Shown here piece by piece: positions 18,108 through 27,046 of a stretch of DNA of 64,000 nucleotides (positions are counted from its first letter, which is position 1; each line of letters opens with the position of its first letter). A program made the position numbers and the translations under genes. The notes under the pieces were generated by a model that did no database searches, was not told the origin of the DNA, and saw only the letters and a program-made list of their open reading frames with translations. Where the stretch lies: positions 62,001-126,000 of the forward strand of contig JADKHE010000005.1 of assembly GCA_016721925.1 (NCBI GenBank). Reading direction: 5' to 3'. This DNA comes from Candidatus Skiveiella danica. Its GTDB lineage: Bacteria; Pseudomonadota; Gammaproteobacteria; Burkholderiales; Burkholderiaceae_C.

Positions 18108-20279
18108 ATGAAAAAGACTTACCTGATCGCCGGCGCGGTGGCGCTGGCGCTGGCGGGCGGCGGCGCCTGGTGGTGGACCCAGCGCGACAGTGCGGCGGAC
18201 GTGCAGTACCGCACCGGCAAGATCGAGCGCGGGTCCCTGCTCGCCACCGTGTCGGCCAGTGGCGCGGTGAATCCGGTGACCCAGGTCTCGGTGGGCACGC
18301 AGGTGTCGGGCCAGATCAAGGAGCTTTACGTCGATTTCAACTCGCTCGTCAAGGCGGGCCAGCTGATCGCGGTGATCGATCCGGAGACCTTCGAGTACCG
18401 CGTGCGCTCGGCCCAGGCCGACGTGGATGCCGCGCGGGCTGCGGTGATGACGGCGCAGGCCAACGCGCTGGCCAGCCGCGCCAGCATCTCCCGCGCGCAA
18501 GTCGACCTGAACGAGGCCCAGCGCGACTTCGATCGCAAGCAGAGCCTGGTGGAGAAGCAGTTCATCGCCCAGAGCGAGGCCGACAAGGCGCGCGCCCTGG
18601 TCAACACCACCACGGAGTCCCTGAAGCTGGCGCAGGCGCAGGCCGGCGTGACCGAGGCCCAGATCAAGACCGCCCAGGCCAACGTGGCCCAGCGTGAAGC
18701 CGCGCTGGCGCAGGCACGGGTGGACTTGCAGCGCACCCGCATCACCTCGCCGGTGGACGGCATCGTGATCAAGCGCGCGATCGAAAAGGGCCAGACGGTG
18801 GCCGCCAGCCTGCAGGCGCCGGAGCTGTTCGTGATCGCCCAGAACCTCAGCGACATGCAGGTGGACGCCAGCATCGACGAGAGCGATGTGGGCCGCATCC
18901 GCACCGGGCAGAAGGCCACCTTCACGGTGGATGCGTTTCCGGGCCAGACCTTCGAGGGCTCGGTGCGCCAGGTGCGCAAGGCGGCGCAGAACGTGGCCAA
19001 CGTGGTGACCTATGTCGCGGTGGTGGGTTTTTCCAACGTGGGCGACCGCCTGGTGCCCGGCATGACGGCCAATGTGCGCATCGTGACCGAGTCGCGGGAG
19101 AACGTGCTGAAGGTGCCCAACGCAGCGCTGCGGGTGCGCATCGCCGGGGTGGAGCCGGCCCAGGGCGCGGCATCGGGCGCCTCGGCACCCGCGTCGACCA
19201 GCACCGGCAGCGCCGGCAGCGCCGGCGGCTGGACCTGGTTCAGCCAGGCCGTGGCCCAGCCGGCCGGTGGTGGTGGCGGGTTTGCGGCACTGCGCGAGCG
19301 CCTGGTGAGCGAGCTGCAGCTCGATGCCGACCAACAGGCCAGGCTTGACGCGATCAGCGCCGAACTGCGGCCGAAGTTCATGGCCCTGCGCGATCTGCCC
19401 GAAGAGGAGCGTGCGGCGGCCCGGGAGAAGGTCAGCGCCGAGATGCGCAGCAAGATCACCGCCATGCTGACCCCCACGCAGCGCACGAAATACCAGGCGC
19501 TGCAAGCCCAGGCGGCATCGTCGGGCGCTCGTCCGGCCGCGTCGGCTGCGCCAGGCGGCCCGTCAACAGCTACGAAACCTATAGCTGGGAGTGACCAATC
19601 GGCGCTGGGAAGTGCCAAAAAAGATGCAAAAAATGCCCCGGTGGCCGCTGCGAACGCTGCCGCCGGTGCAGGCAGCGCCCCGTTGACGAGTTCGTCGGCG
19701 CCGGCAGCTCCCATGGCCGCCGCACCCGCCCCCGGCGCGCCCGCAGCCAGTCAGGGTGCTGGCGCGGCGCCGCCCGCTCCCGCCGCACCGGGCGCCCCCG
19801 GCGCCAATGCGGCCACCGAGTTCCGCAACCGGCTGGTCACCGAGCTGGCGCTGAGCCCGGCGCAGGTCGAGAAGGTCGATGCCATCTACGCCGATGCCCG
19901 GCCGAAATTCGCCACATTGCGCGACCTGCCGGCCGAGGAGCGGCCCAAGGCCCGCGACCGCATCATGGCCGACATCCGCGCCCGCATCGGCGATGTGCTC
20001 ACCCCCGAGCAGAAGCCGAAATATGCCGCGCTGGTGGCGCAAGCCGCCAGTCGGCAGAACACGCGCGGACGCATCTACCTGCTGGGCGAGGACGGCAAGC
20101 CCGTGGCCTGGAACGTGCGCCTGGGCATCACCGACGGCACCAGCACCGAGCTGATCGTGCCGGCAGGTTCGCCCGAGGCCCCCGTGCTGAAGGAAGGCGC
20201 CGTGGTCATCACCGGCACGGTCACGCCGGGGTCCGCACCGCCGAAGCCGGCCACGACCGGCCCGCGCATGCCGTTCTGA
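18108..20279 (+). CDS. MacA-like periplasmic adaptor with two LTXXQ-like repeats
   Basis: 723 residues, about twice the usual MacA length of 370-400. Residues 1-390 are a normal adaptor: membrane anchor (YLIAGAVALALAGGGAWWW), lipoyl half-motifs, coiled-coil hairpin, and a beta barrel ending VPNAALRVRI. Then come two homologous helical units, about 392-470 and 570-648, each with LRDLPxEER and LTPxQ(R/K)xKYxAL as in Spy/CpxP, joined by an Ala/Pro linker. The membrane-proximal domain resumes at RGRIYLLGEDGKPVAWNVRLGITDG. A dispersed repeat lies in the linker. It heads a three-gene operon with the MacB-type ATPase and permease. Confidence 0.88.
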   Translation: MKKTYLIAGAVALALAGGGAWWWTQRDSAADVQYRTGKIERGSLLATVSASGAVNPVTQVSVGTQVSGQIKELYVDFNSLVKAGQLIAVIDPETFEYRVRSAQADVDAARAAVMTAQANALASRASISRAQVDLNEAQRDFDRKQSLVEKQFIAQSEADKARALVNTTTESLKLAQAQAGVTEAQIKTAQANVAQREAALAQARVDLQRTRITSPVDGIVIKRAIEKGQTVAASLQAPELFVIAQNLSDMQVDASIDESDVGRIRTGQKATFTVDAFPGQTFEGSVRQVRKAAQNVANVVTYVAVVGFSNVGDRLVPGMTANVRIVTESRENVLKVPNAALRVRIAGVEPAQGAASGASAPASTSTGSAGSAGGWTWFSQAVAQPAGGGGGFAALRERLVSELQLDADQQARLDAISAELRPKFMALRDLPEEERAAAREKVSAEMRSKITAMLTPTQRTKYQALQAQAASSGARPAASAAPGGPSTATKPIAGSDQSALGSAKKDAKNAPVAAANAAAGAGSAPLTSSSAPAAPMAAAPAPGAPAASQGAGAAPPAPAAPGAPGANAATEFRNRLVTELALSPAQVEKVDAIYADARPKFATLRDLPAEERPKARDRIMADIRARIGDVLTPEQKPKYAALVAQAASRQNTRGRIYLLGEDGKPVAWNVRLGITDGTSTELIVPAGSPEAPVLKEGAVVITGTVTPGSAPPKPATTGPRMPF
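19566..19635 (+). repeat. Dispersed AT-richer repeat, copy 4
   Basis: Core GACCAATCGGCGCTGGGA (16 of 18), preceded by CTATAGC, followed by TGCCAAAAAAGATG. Inside the macA-like gene, read as KPIAGSDQSALGSAKK in the linker between helical repeats. Confidence 0.75.
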
Positions 20280-20298
20280 GCACAGCGAATTGCACGCC

Positions 20299-21102
20299 AT
20301 GCCCGACGCCACGCCGCCACCGAACGCCAGCGCGAAGCCCGCTGCGGGCGCTTCGCTGATCGAGGCGCGCGACCTGGTCAAGACCTACACCATGGGCGAC
20401 ATGACGGTGCATGCGCTGCGGGGTGTCTCGCTGGACATCGACGCCGGCGATTTCGTGGCGATCATGGGGGCATCCGGCTCCGGCAAGTCGACGCTGATGA
20501 ACATCCTGGGTTGCCTGGATCTGCCCACCTCCGGCGAATACCGGCTGGCCGGCGAGGAGGTGGAGGGGCTGGCGCAGGACCAGCTGGCCTCGATCCGCAA
20601 CCGCCGCATCGGATTCGTCTTCCAGCAGTTCAACCTGCTGCCGCGCACCAGCGCGCTGGAAAACGTGGAGCTGCCGATGGTCTATGCGGGCGTGAAGGCC
20701 GCGCAGCGCCGCGCGATGGCGATGGCGGCGCTGCAGCGCGTGGGCCTGGGCGAGCGCGCCGGCCACACCCCGTCCGAGCTCTCGGGCGGACAGCAGCAGC
20801 GCGTGGCCATTGCGCGGGCGCTGGTGAACAACCCGCCGCTGATCCTGGCCGACGAGCCGACCGGCGCGCTCGACACCCGGACCAGCGAAGACATCATGAC
20901 GCTGCTGACCGAGCTCAATTCGCAGGGCATGACCGTGGTGATCGTCACGCATGAAAGCGACATCGCGGCCTGGGCGCGGCGCAAGATCGTCTTCCGCGAC
21001 GGCCTGATCGTCGAGGACGTGCGCCAGCCGGGGCATCGCAGCGGGATCGCGGAAAAATTGGAGTCTGACCCCAATTTATGGGCTCAGGGAGCCGCGCCAT
21101 GA
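20299..21102 (+). CDS. MacB-type ABC exporter ATP-binding protein
   Basis: 267-residue ATPase of the LolD/MacB class. Walker A GASGSGKST, Q-loop FVFQQFNLLPRTS, signature LSGGQQQRVAIARAL, Walker B LILADEPTGALD and the H-loop VIVTHE are intact. Unlike E. coli MacB, ATPase and permease are separate genes; the stop overlaps the permease start as ATGA. The start at 20299 (MPDATPPPN) is the only ATG near the upstream stop. The last 15 residues come from a short palindromic sequence at 21055-21077, so the natural C-terminus may originally have been shorter. Confidence 0.92.
   Translation: MPDATPPPNASAKPAAGASLIEARDLVKTYTMGDMTVHALRGVSLDIDAGDFVAIMGASGSGKSTLMNILGCLDLPTSGEYRLAGEEVEGLAQDQLASIRNRRIGFVFQQFNLLPRTSALENVELPMVYAGVKAAQRRAMAMAALQRVGLGERAGHTPSELSGGQQQRVAIARALVNNPPLILADEPTGALDTRTSEDIMTLLTELNSQGMTVVIVTHESDIAAWARRKIVFRDGLIVEDVRQPGHRSGIAEKLESDPNLWAQGAAP
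21055..21077. repeat. Short palindrome (REP-like) at the end of the ABC ATPase gene
   Basis: AAATTGG and CCAATTT flank AGTCTGACC. The AT-rich arms contrast with the GC-rich surroundings and the element supplies the last codons of the ATPase. It resembles REP elements tied to RAYT transposases; that link is inference. Confidence 0.45.
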
Positions 21103-22331
21103 ATTTCTTCGCCCCCTTCCGCATTGCCCTGCGGGCCCTGGCCGCCAACACGCTGCGCTCCATCCTCACCATGCTGGGCATCATCATCGGCGTGGCGGCG
21201 GTCATCACCATGATCGCCGTGGGCAGCGGCGCCACCCAGCGCGTGCAGGAGCAGATGAAGGGCCTGGGCTCCAACATCATGCTGGTGATCCCTGGCGGCA
21301 TCACGGCCGGGGGGGTGCGCCTGGGCGCGCAGACGGGGCAGGGCCTGACCGAGGAGGACGCGCTGGCCATTTCCCGGGAGGTGCCCGAGGTGCAGGTAGC
21401 CGCGCCGAGCTCGCGCACCGGCGCACAGGTGGTCGCGGGCAACACCAACTGGAGCACGTCGATCTTCGGCACGACCAACGACTACCTTGAAGCGCGCGAA
21501 TGGGCGCTGTCGGACGGGCGGGCTTTCGACGCCGCCGACATCCAGGGATCGGCCAAGGTGGCCATCATCGGCCAGACCGTGGCGCGCGAGCTGTTCGGAG
21601 ATGTGGATCCGCTGGACCAGGTGATCCGGGTCAAGAAGATCCCTGTCACCGTCATCGGCGTGCTGTCCAAGAAAGGGCAGAACTCGATGGGGCAGGACCA
21701 GGACGACGTCGTCATCGTGCCGATCTCCACCTACCGCAACCGCATCCAGGGCGGTACCGGCGGCAAGCTCAAGCGCATCGGCTCCATCAGCGTCAAGGTG
21801 CGCGAGGGCCAGAGCATGAAAGCAGCCGAGGAAAGCATCAAGGAGCTGCTGCGCCAGCGCTTCAAGGTGCAGCCGGGCGCGGAAGACCCGTTTGCCATCC
21901 GCAACCTGACCGAGATCCTGCAGGCACAGGAGGCGTCCAGCCGCATCATGACGCTGCTGCTGGCTGCCGTGGCCGGAATCAGCCTGGTGATCGGCGGCAT
22001 CGGCATCATGAACATCATGCTGGTGAGCGTGACCGAGCGCACCCGCGAAATTGGCCTGCGCATGGCCGTCGGGGCGCGCGGGCGCGACATCCTGTCGCAG
22101 TTCCTGATCGAGGCCGTCACGCTGAGCCTGATCGGCGGGGCCATCGGCGTGCTGCTGGGCGCCATCGCCACCTGGAGCGTGGGGCAGTTTGCCGGCTGGC
22201 AGGTCAGCATGAGCGTGAGCTCGATCTTCCTTGCAGCGGGATTCTCGGCCTTCGTGGGCGTGTTCTTCGGCTTTTATCCGGCGCACCGGGCTTCGAAGCT
22301 GCTCCCCATACAAGCCCTTCGCTACGAGTGA
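21099..22331 (+). CDS. MacB-type ABC exporter permease
   Basis: 410 residues with the MacB/FtsX layout: one N-terminal helix (LRSILTMLGIIIGVAAVITMIAVG), a periplasmic MacB_PCD domain, and three C-terminal helices (LLLAAVAGISLVIGGIGIMNIMLVSV, TLSLIGGAIGVLLGAIATW, IFLAAGFSAFVGVFFGFYPA). The cytoplasmic loop TERTREIGLRMAVGAR contacts the ATPase. Typical end PAHRASKLLPIQALRYE. With the adaptor gene upstream it should form a tripartite efflux or export pump needing an outer-membrane TolC-type channel, which is not adjacent. Cargo unknown. Confidence 0.92.
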   Translation: MNFFAPFRIALRALAANTLRSILTMLGIIIGVAAVITMIAVGSGATQRVQEQMKGLGSNIMLVIPGGITAGGVRLGAQTGQGLTEEDALAISREVPEVQVAAPSSRTGAQVVAGNTNWSTSIFGTTNDYLEAREWALSDGRAFDAADIQGSAKVAIIGQTVARELFGDVDPLDQVIRVKKIPVTVIGVLSKKGQNSMGQDQDDVVIVPISTYRNRIQGGTGGKLKRIGSISVKVREGQSMKAAEESIKELLRQRFKVQPGAEDPFAIRNLTEILQAQEASSRIMTLLLAAVAGISLVIGGIGIMNIMLVSVTERTREIGLRMAVGARGRDILSQFLIEAVTLSLIGGAIGVLLGAIATWSVGQFAGWQVSMSVSSIFLAAGFSAFVGVFFGFYPAHRASKLLPIQALRYE

Positions 22332-22378
22332 ACGGCTCGGCGCCCCGGCGATAATCGCGGCTCTTTTCAGGAGTGCGC

Positions 22379-23203
22379 GTGGATACTGTTTTGCTGGTCA
22401 AGGCCGCCATCATGGGCGTGGTCGAAGGGCTGACCGAGTTCTTGCCGATCTCTTCAACCGGCCACCTCATCCTGGCCGGTGCGCTGCTGGGCTTCGACGA
22501 CGAAAAGGCCAAGGTCTTCGACATCGCGATCCAGACCGGCGCCATCCTGGCGGTGATCATCGTGTACTGGAAGAAGATTCGCGACACGGTGGCGGCCCTG
22601 CCCACCAGCCGGCAGGCGCAGCGCTTCACGGTCAACGTGCTGATCGCCTTCATTCCGGCGGTCATCCTCGGGCTGCTGTTCGGCAAGGCGATCAAGGCCC
22701 ATCTTTTCACGCCGGTCGTCGTGGCCAGCACCTTCATCCTCGGCGGCTTCATCATCCTGTGGGCCGAGAAGCGCCCGCAAAGCGAAGCGCGCATCCAGAA
22801 CCTCGACAGCATGACGCCTTTGGATGCACTCAAGGTGGGGCTGGTGCAGTGCCTGGCCATGATTCCGGGCACCAGCCGCAGCGGCGCCACCATCATCGGC
22901 GGCATGCTGCTGGGCCTGTCCCGGCGCGCAGCCACCGACTTCTCGTTCTTCCTGGCGATTCCCACGCTGATCGGCGCCGGCGCCTACAGCCTGTACAAGG
23001 AGCGCGCGCTGCTCTCGATGGCCGACCTGCCGCTGTTCGGTGTCGGCCTGCTGTTCTCGTTCGTGAACGCCTGGATCTGCGTGCGCTGGCTGCTGGGCTA
23101 CATCTCGACCCACAACTTCGTGCCCTTTGCCTGGTACCGCATCGCCTTCGGGCTGGTGGTGCTGGGCACGGCCTGGAGCGGCCTGGTGAGCTGGGCCCCC
23201 TGA
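22379..23203 (+). CDS. uppP: Undecaprenyl-diphosphatase
   Basis: Integral membrane phosphatase (BacA family) that recycles undecaprenyl pyrophosphate to the monophosphate lipid carrier for peptidoglycan and other envelope polymers. The two active-site motifs are present: VVEGLTEFLPISSTGHL near the N-terminus and CLAMIPGTSRSGATI at about 165-180. About eight helices and 274 residues are normal. The GTG at 22379 is preferred over the GTG at 22373 because CAGGAG lies five bases upstream of it and overlaps the earlier one. Separated by 47 bp from the permease gene. Confidence 0.94.
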   Translation: MDTVLLVKAAIMGVVEGLTEFLPISSTGHLILAGALLGFDDEKAKVFDIAIQTGAILAVIIVYWKKIRDTVAALPTSRQAQRFTVNVLIAFIPAVILGLLFGKAIKAHLFTPVVVASTFILGGFIILWAEKRPQSEARIQNLDSMTPLDALKVGLVQCLAMIPGTSRSGATIIGGMLLGLSRRAATDFSFFLAIPTLIGAGAYSLYKERALLSMADLPLFGVGLLFSFVNAWICVRWLLGYISTHNFVPFAWYRIAFGLVVLGTAWSGLVSWAP

Positions 23204-23232
23204 CAGGGTGTGAATCTCTCAGGAGCGCGGGC

Positions 23233-24039
23233 TCAACGCGCTTCGAAGCCGCGCAGCGAGGCCTCGATGGCCGCCGCCGTGGCCAGCGGCTTCTCCATCG
23301 GAAAGAGGTGGCTGCCGTCGAGCATCATGACGCGGCCCTTGACCAGTTTTTCGGTCAGGCCCATGCCCACCTGCTGCATTTCCAGCGACTGGATGCCACC
23401 AATGAAGGCCACCGGGCATTTCAGCGGGTGGCGCCGGATCAGCCGGTCCAGGTTGTCGGGCAGGGTGTTGTAAATCTGCGTCTCTACCTCGCGATCGAAG
23501 GCCAGCACGCGCTTGCCCCCGTCGTCGCGCATGCCATGGTTCACATAGTCGGCCAGCACCTGCGGGTCCCAGCGCGCAAAGGCCTTTTTGTGGCGGAAAT
23601 GTTCCAGCGCCGCTTCGCGATCCGGCCAGCTGTTGCGCCGGGCCCGGCTGACGCGCCCCGGTGACACCGAACCGACCAGTTGCGTGCGCTTCATCACCGC
23701 CATGGTGGAGGCGCGCCAGCCTCCCAGGATGGGGGAATCAACCAGCAACACGCCACGGGCCAGTTCGGGATGGCGGGCGGCGGCCATCAGGCTCAGGAAG
23801 CCGCCCAGCGAGTGGCCGACCAGAAAGGCGGGCTCGCCTGCCTTGTCCACCTCGCGACGGGTGAAATCGGCCAGTTGCTGCACGAGGTGCGGCCAGTTGT
23901 CCGTGACCGGGTAGGCGGGGTCATGGCCGAACCTTTCGACGGCTTTTACCGTGAAGCCGCGTTGGCGCAGGCTCTTGAACAGCACACGGTAGGTGCTGGC
24001 GGGAAAGCTGTTGGCATGGGAAAACACGATCAGGGGCAT
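23233..24039 (-). CDS. Alpha/beta hydrolase
   Basis: 268 residues, cytoplasmic. N-terminal strand LIVFSHANSFPAS with the oxyanion-hole HAN, nucleophile elbow FLVGHSLGG, and a C-terminal MLDGSHLFPMEKP segment supplying the catalytic His; an Asp near VAFIGG is the likely acid. This subgroup is common in Burkholderiales and uncharacterised. It is convergent with uppP and divergent from the mtr genes, so its promoter shares the 24040-24347 intergenic stretch. Confidence 0.86.
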   Translation of the reverse strand: MPLIVFSHANSFPASTYRVLFKSLRQRGFTVKAVERFGHDPAYPVTDNWPHLVQQLADFTRREVDKAGEPAFLVGHSLGGFLSLMAAARHPELARGVLLVDSPILGGWRASTMAVMKRTQLVGSVSPGRVSRARRNSWPDREAALEHFRHKKAFARWDPQVLADYVNHGMRDDGGKRVLAFDREVETQIYNTLPDNLDRLIRRHPLKCPVAFIGGIQSLEMQQVGMGLTEKLVKGRVMMLDGSHLFPMEKPLATAAAIEASLRGFEAR

Positions 24040-24347
24040 GTTGTCAATCCATTCGGTTCAGGCGTTCTTGAAAAGCAACAACTTTTACGTTGGGGGGGCT
24101 CCATTGATTTTTCTCAATGAATTTGGAAATGGCCTGTTTTAGGCGTAACCTTGCAACCCGTAAGGTTTAAGCTTCCGTCCCAAGTGTAAATGGCGTGGTT
24201 CTGGCGTTCAGGTGGTGGCAGATCGGTCACCACCCCGTGTGGAACGAGGGCCAGGTGCACACAGGCAGGCTTTGACTTTCGACGACAGGCATGTTTCGGG
24301 TTTCGGCAGGTGCCCCGGGTTCATCCGGGTAAAAAGGAGAAAAAGTG
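24040..24347 (+). promoter_or_regulatory. Upstream region and leader of the mtr genes
   Basis: 308 bp without a gene, more AT-rich than its surroundings at 24060-24170. It contains an FNR-like box (separate entry), a dyad AACCTT/AAGGTT at 24147-24152 and 24162-24167, a hairpin GGTGGTG/CACCACC at 24211-24217 and 24228-24234, and a small CCCGG/CCGGG hairpin at 24314-24329 that ends just before the ribosome site AAGGAGA at 24334-24340. A long structured mRNA leader is therefore likely. I could not fit it to a known riboswitch. Confidence 0.45.
24104..24117 (+). promoter_or_regulatory. FNR/ANR-like binding site
   Basis: TTGATTTTTCTCAA matches the FNR/ANR consensus TTGAT-N4-ATCAA with one mismatch (C for A). 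It sits about 240 bp before mtrC in an AT-rich patch. An oxygen-responsive regulator here would fit low-oxygen expression of a respiratory conduit. A convincing -10 at the distance expected for class II activation (around 24140) is only weak (TGTTTTAG), so the site is a candidate. Confidence 0.45.
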
Positions 24348-26933
24348 ATGATCTCATTGACCCGGTGGGGCTCGGCAGCGCTGGTAGCGTTCGCCATGGC
24401 CGGTTGCGGTGGTGATGGCGGCGGCGATGCGCCGGTAACGCCTCCAACGGCTTCCGTCAAGGAACAGATCAGCGCGGCCGCCGCCGTGCCGGCGAATGAC
24501 ACGGCGAGCAATTCGTCGTCGGCGTTTACCGTCGTGCAGGGCGCCGGCGTAACCGCTGTGACGGTTCCCGCTTCGGCGAGCCCGACGACGGCTGCTAGTC
24601 TGACCAAGGTCAATTTCTCCGTTTTCTCCGATGGCAAGGTCGTCAGCAACCTGGCCACGTCGAACGTCAGTTTTGCCATCGCGAAACTGGTCCCCGGCAC
24701 CAATGGAAATCCGGACCAGTGGGTGAACTACATCTACCGGACGGAGTCGACCTCCACCGCGCCCAACAACGTGGGCAACGGCCCGAGCAGCACGCCGGCC
24801 ATGGCCACCGCGACCCAAGCCACGACGGATGCCAAGATGAGCACCACGACCCTGGCTTCTCTGGGTCTGGCGTCGCAGCTGGTTTACAACGCCGACGGGT
24901 ACTACTCCTATGTCTTCGCGACCGATATCAGGGATCCGAAAAAGACGAATGGCGTCGTATTCGAGCCAGACCGCACGCACCGGGTCGTCATTCAGCTGAG
25001 CTACAAGAATGCGGCCGGTGAAACCGTCCTGGTGAATCCCTACATCGACTTCACGGTGGATGCCGCCGGCAAATCGGTGTTCGTCACCGATCCCTCCAAG
25101 ACCCGCAAGATGGCCGATGTGACGTCCTGCAATGGTTGCCACGACAAGCTGGCGCTGCATGGCGGCGGCCGGGTGGATACGCAGTACTGCGTGATGTGCC
25201 ACAACCCGGGCACCGTGGACGCCAACAGCGGGAACAACCTCAATATGGCCACGATGATCCACAAGATCCACGCGGGCAAGCTGCTGGCGAATCCGGCTAC
25301 GCTTGGTGGCGAGGACTATGTGATCTGGGGCTACAACGCCAGCAAACATGACTACGCCGAAGTCGGTTTCCCGCAGGACCTGCGCAATTGTGCCAAGTGC
25401 CACACGGCCTCCAATCCGAACACGCCGCAGGGCGACAACTGGAAGACCAAGGTGTCCAAAGAGGCCTGCCTGACCTGCCACGCCAGCAAGCCCGGCTCTG
25501 CCTGGAACACCGCACACACGACCTATGTCGGTGGCGGCAATCCGCTGGCCATGACCAACGCCCAGTGCGTGGCCTGCCACAACCCGACGTCCAACCCGAC
25601 GCTGTCGCCGGAGCGCGTGCACTGGAACCAGAACGAAGAGAACGCGGCCAAGTACAAGATGAACATTGAGGACGTCACCTACACGCAGTCCGCGACCCCG
25701 AATGGCACGAGCACCGTGACGGTCAAGTACTTCGTGTCCGATCCGACCAATAGCAACAAGGCGTACGACCTGACGGTATCTGCGACCGGAACGGCGTGCT
25801 CCGGTTCTGGCGCCAGCATCAGCTGCAATACCACCACGACGTTTGGCAACCTGCGCTTTTACCTGGCCTATCAGAACATGGCCGGTCAGTACCAGGCGGT
25901 GACCGAGTTCTCGGCCTACAACAATGGTGGTAATAGTGCCAACGCCTATGCCTACAAAGGCACCAACGATGGCACGAACCACTACACGGTCGCCATTACC
26001 ATTCCGGCCAATACCACGTATACGGTTGCACCATTTGGAACGGCGCGGGTGGTCAGCATTGGCCAGATCAAGGAAGTGAAGCTGCAGGCCAAGTCGGCAG
26101 CGGATCCGCGGCCGCCGGTGGTTCCGACCACGCTGATCAACACAGTCATGCAACACACCTACAAGGATGTGGTGCTGGGCAACGGAAGCCTGCAGCCGCG
26201 CCGCGTGATCGTGTCGAACGACAAGTGCAACGTCTGCCACGGGGCGCTGGGAACGACGGCCGGCTCTAACACGCCGGGCATGGACAACGCGTTCCACAGC
26301 GGCGCCCGCAACACGGTGGAATCCTGCGTGGTCTGCCATGATCCGAACCGGTCTTCTTCCAGCAACATGATGACCAACGGACTGACGCTCAATGGCGGCC
26401 TGTATGAGCCCTACCAGTTCAAGCGCATGATCCATGGCATCCATGGCAATTCGAAGCGGCTCTATCCGTTCACCCATGCCAACAAGGTGGTTGGAGCGTT
26501 CTGCAACCCGGCCAATCCGCTGTCGAAGGCGCCCATCTGTGATCCGAACCTGGTGCTGGCCAGTGGTGTGGAGAACTACGGTGCTGAAGTCGCGTATCCG
26601 CAGGTCGGCCTGAACTGTGACGCCTGCCACGTCAATGGTTCCTGGAAGCAGGATCTCGGCACGCTCGGTTCTGTGGTCTTCAAGCCGACGGTCGTCGGTG
26701 GCACCGCCACCACGTCGGATCCGAATGCCTGGCTCGTGATTTCGCCGAAGGCGGCGACCTGCACGGCCTGCCACGATTCGAGCAATGCCATCGGCCACGT
26801 GACCAGCTTCGGCGGGTCCGCGTTCGGTGACAAGAGCCAGGCTCAAGTGGGTGCGCTGCCCCGTGAGACCTGCAACGATTGCCACTCGCCGGGCGGCTTC
26901 AAGGGTGTGGACATCGTCCACGGCCAGAAGTAA
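24348..26933 (+). CDS. OmcA/MtrC-family decaheme outer-membrane lipoprotein cytochrome
   Basis: 861 residues. A lipoprotein signal (ALVAFAMAGC, Cys about residue 21) is followed by a long Gly/Thr-rich N-terminal domain. Ten CxxCH heme sites are present: five between residues 261 and 411 (CNGCH, CVMCH, CAKCH, CLTCH, CVACH), a beta-rich stretch of about 215 residues, then five between 627 and 846 (CNVCH, CVVCH, CDACH, CTACH, CNDCH). This is the domain I-IV alternation of MtrC/OmcA, which pass electrons between the cell surface and minerals, flavins or other acceptors. The ATG at 24348 is preferred to the GTG at 24345 from its spacing to AAGGAGA. A terminator follows before mtrA. Confidence 0.95.
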   Translation: MISLTRWGSAALVAFAMAGCGGDGGGDAPVTPPTASVKEQISAAAAVPANDTASNSSSAFTVVQGAGVTAVTVPASASPTTAASLTKVNFSVFSDGKVVSNLATSNVSFAIAKLVPGTNGNPDQWVNYIYRTESTSTAPNNVGNGPSSTPAMATATQATTDAKMSTTTLASLGLASQLVYNADGYYSYVFATDIRDPKKTNGVVFEPDRTHRVVIQLSYKNAAGETVLVNPYIDFTVDAAGKSVFVTDPSKTRKMADVTSCNGCHDKLALHGGGRVDTQYCVMCHNPGTVDANSGNNLNMATMIHKIHAGKLLANPATLGGEDYVIWGYNASKHDYAEVGFPQDLRNCAKCHTASNPNTPQGDNWKTKVSKEACLTCHASKPGSAWNTAHTTYVGGGNPLAMTNAQCVACHNPTSNPTLSPERVHWNQNEENAAKYKMNIEDVTYTQSATPNGTSTVTVKYFVSDPTNSNKAYDLTVSATGTACSGSGASISCNTTTTFGNLRFYLAYQNMAGQYQAVTEFSAYNNGGNSANAYAYKGTNDGTNHYTVAITIPANTTYTVAPFGTARVVSIGQIKEVKLQAKSAADPRPPVVPTTLINTVMQHTYKDVVLGNGSLQPRRVIVSNDKCNVCHGALGTTAGSNTPGMDNAFHSGARNTVESCVVCHDPNRSSSSNMMTNGLTLNGGLYEPYQFKRMIHGIHGNSKRLYPFTHANKVVGAFCNPANPLSKAPICDPNLVLASGVENYGAEVAYPQVGLNCDACHVNGSWKQDLGTLGSVVFKPTVVGGTATTSDPNAWLVISPKAATCTACHDSSNAIGHVTSFGGSAFGDKSQAQVGALPRETCNDCHSPGGFKGVDIVHGQK

Positions 26934-26953
26934 GTTCAGGCATGGTCCGAATC

Positions 26954-26986
26954 ACGGGAGGGCTTTTGCGGGCCCTCCCGTTTTTT
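26954..26986 (+). terminator. Intrinsic terminator between mtrC and mtrA
   Basis: Perfect 10 bp stem ACGGGAGGGC / GCCCTCCCGT with an 8-base loop, followed by six T. It lies 20 bp after the mtrC stop and 60 bp before mtrA. Inside an apparent operon it should reduce readthrough, giving more mtrC than mtrAB transcript. Confidence 0.88.
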
Positions 26987-27046
26987 CGTGACGGGTCTCA
27001 GTGACGGAGTTCGGTCAGAGGTCGTTCTAATTACCAGGGGTTTGGA

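Noticed and set aside
24150..24347. A c-di-GMP (GEMM) riboswitch in the mtr leader
   Set aside because: Such riboswitches precede some multiheme cytochromes, but I could not match the conserved internal segments; only unrelated hairpins are seen.
24354..26921. An 855-codon open frame antisense to mtrC
   Set aside because: The plus strand encodes ten correctly spaced heme sites with a lipoprotein signal; the antisense product is Arg/His/Gly-rich without structure.
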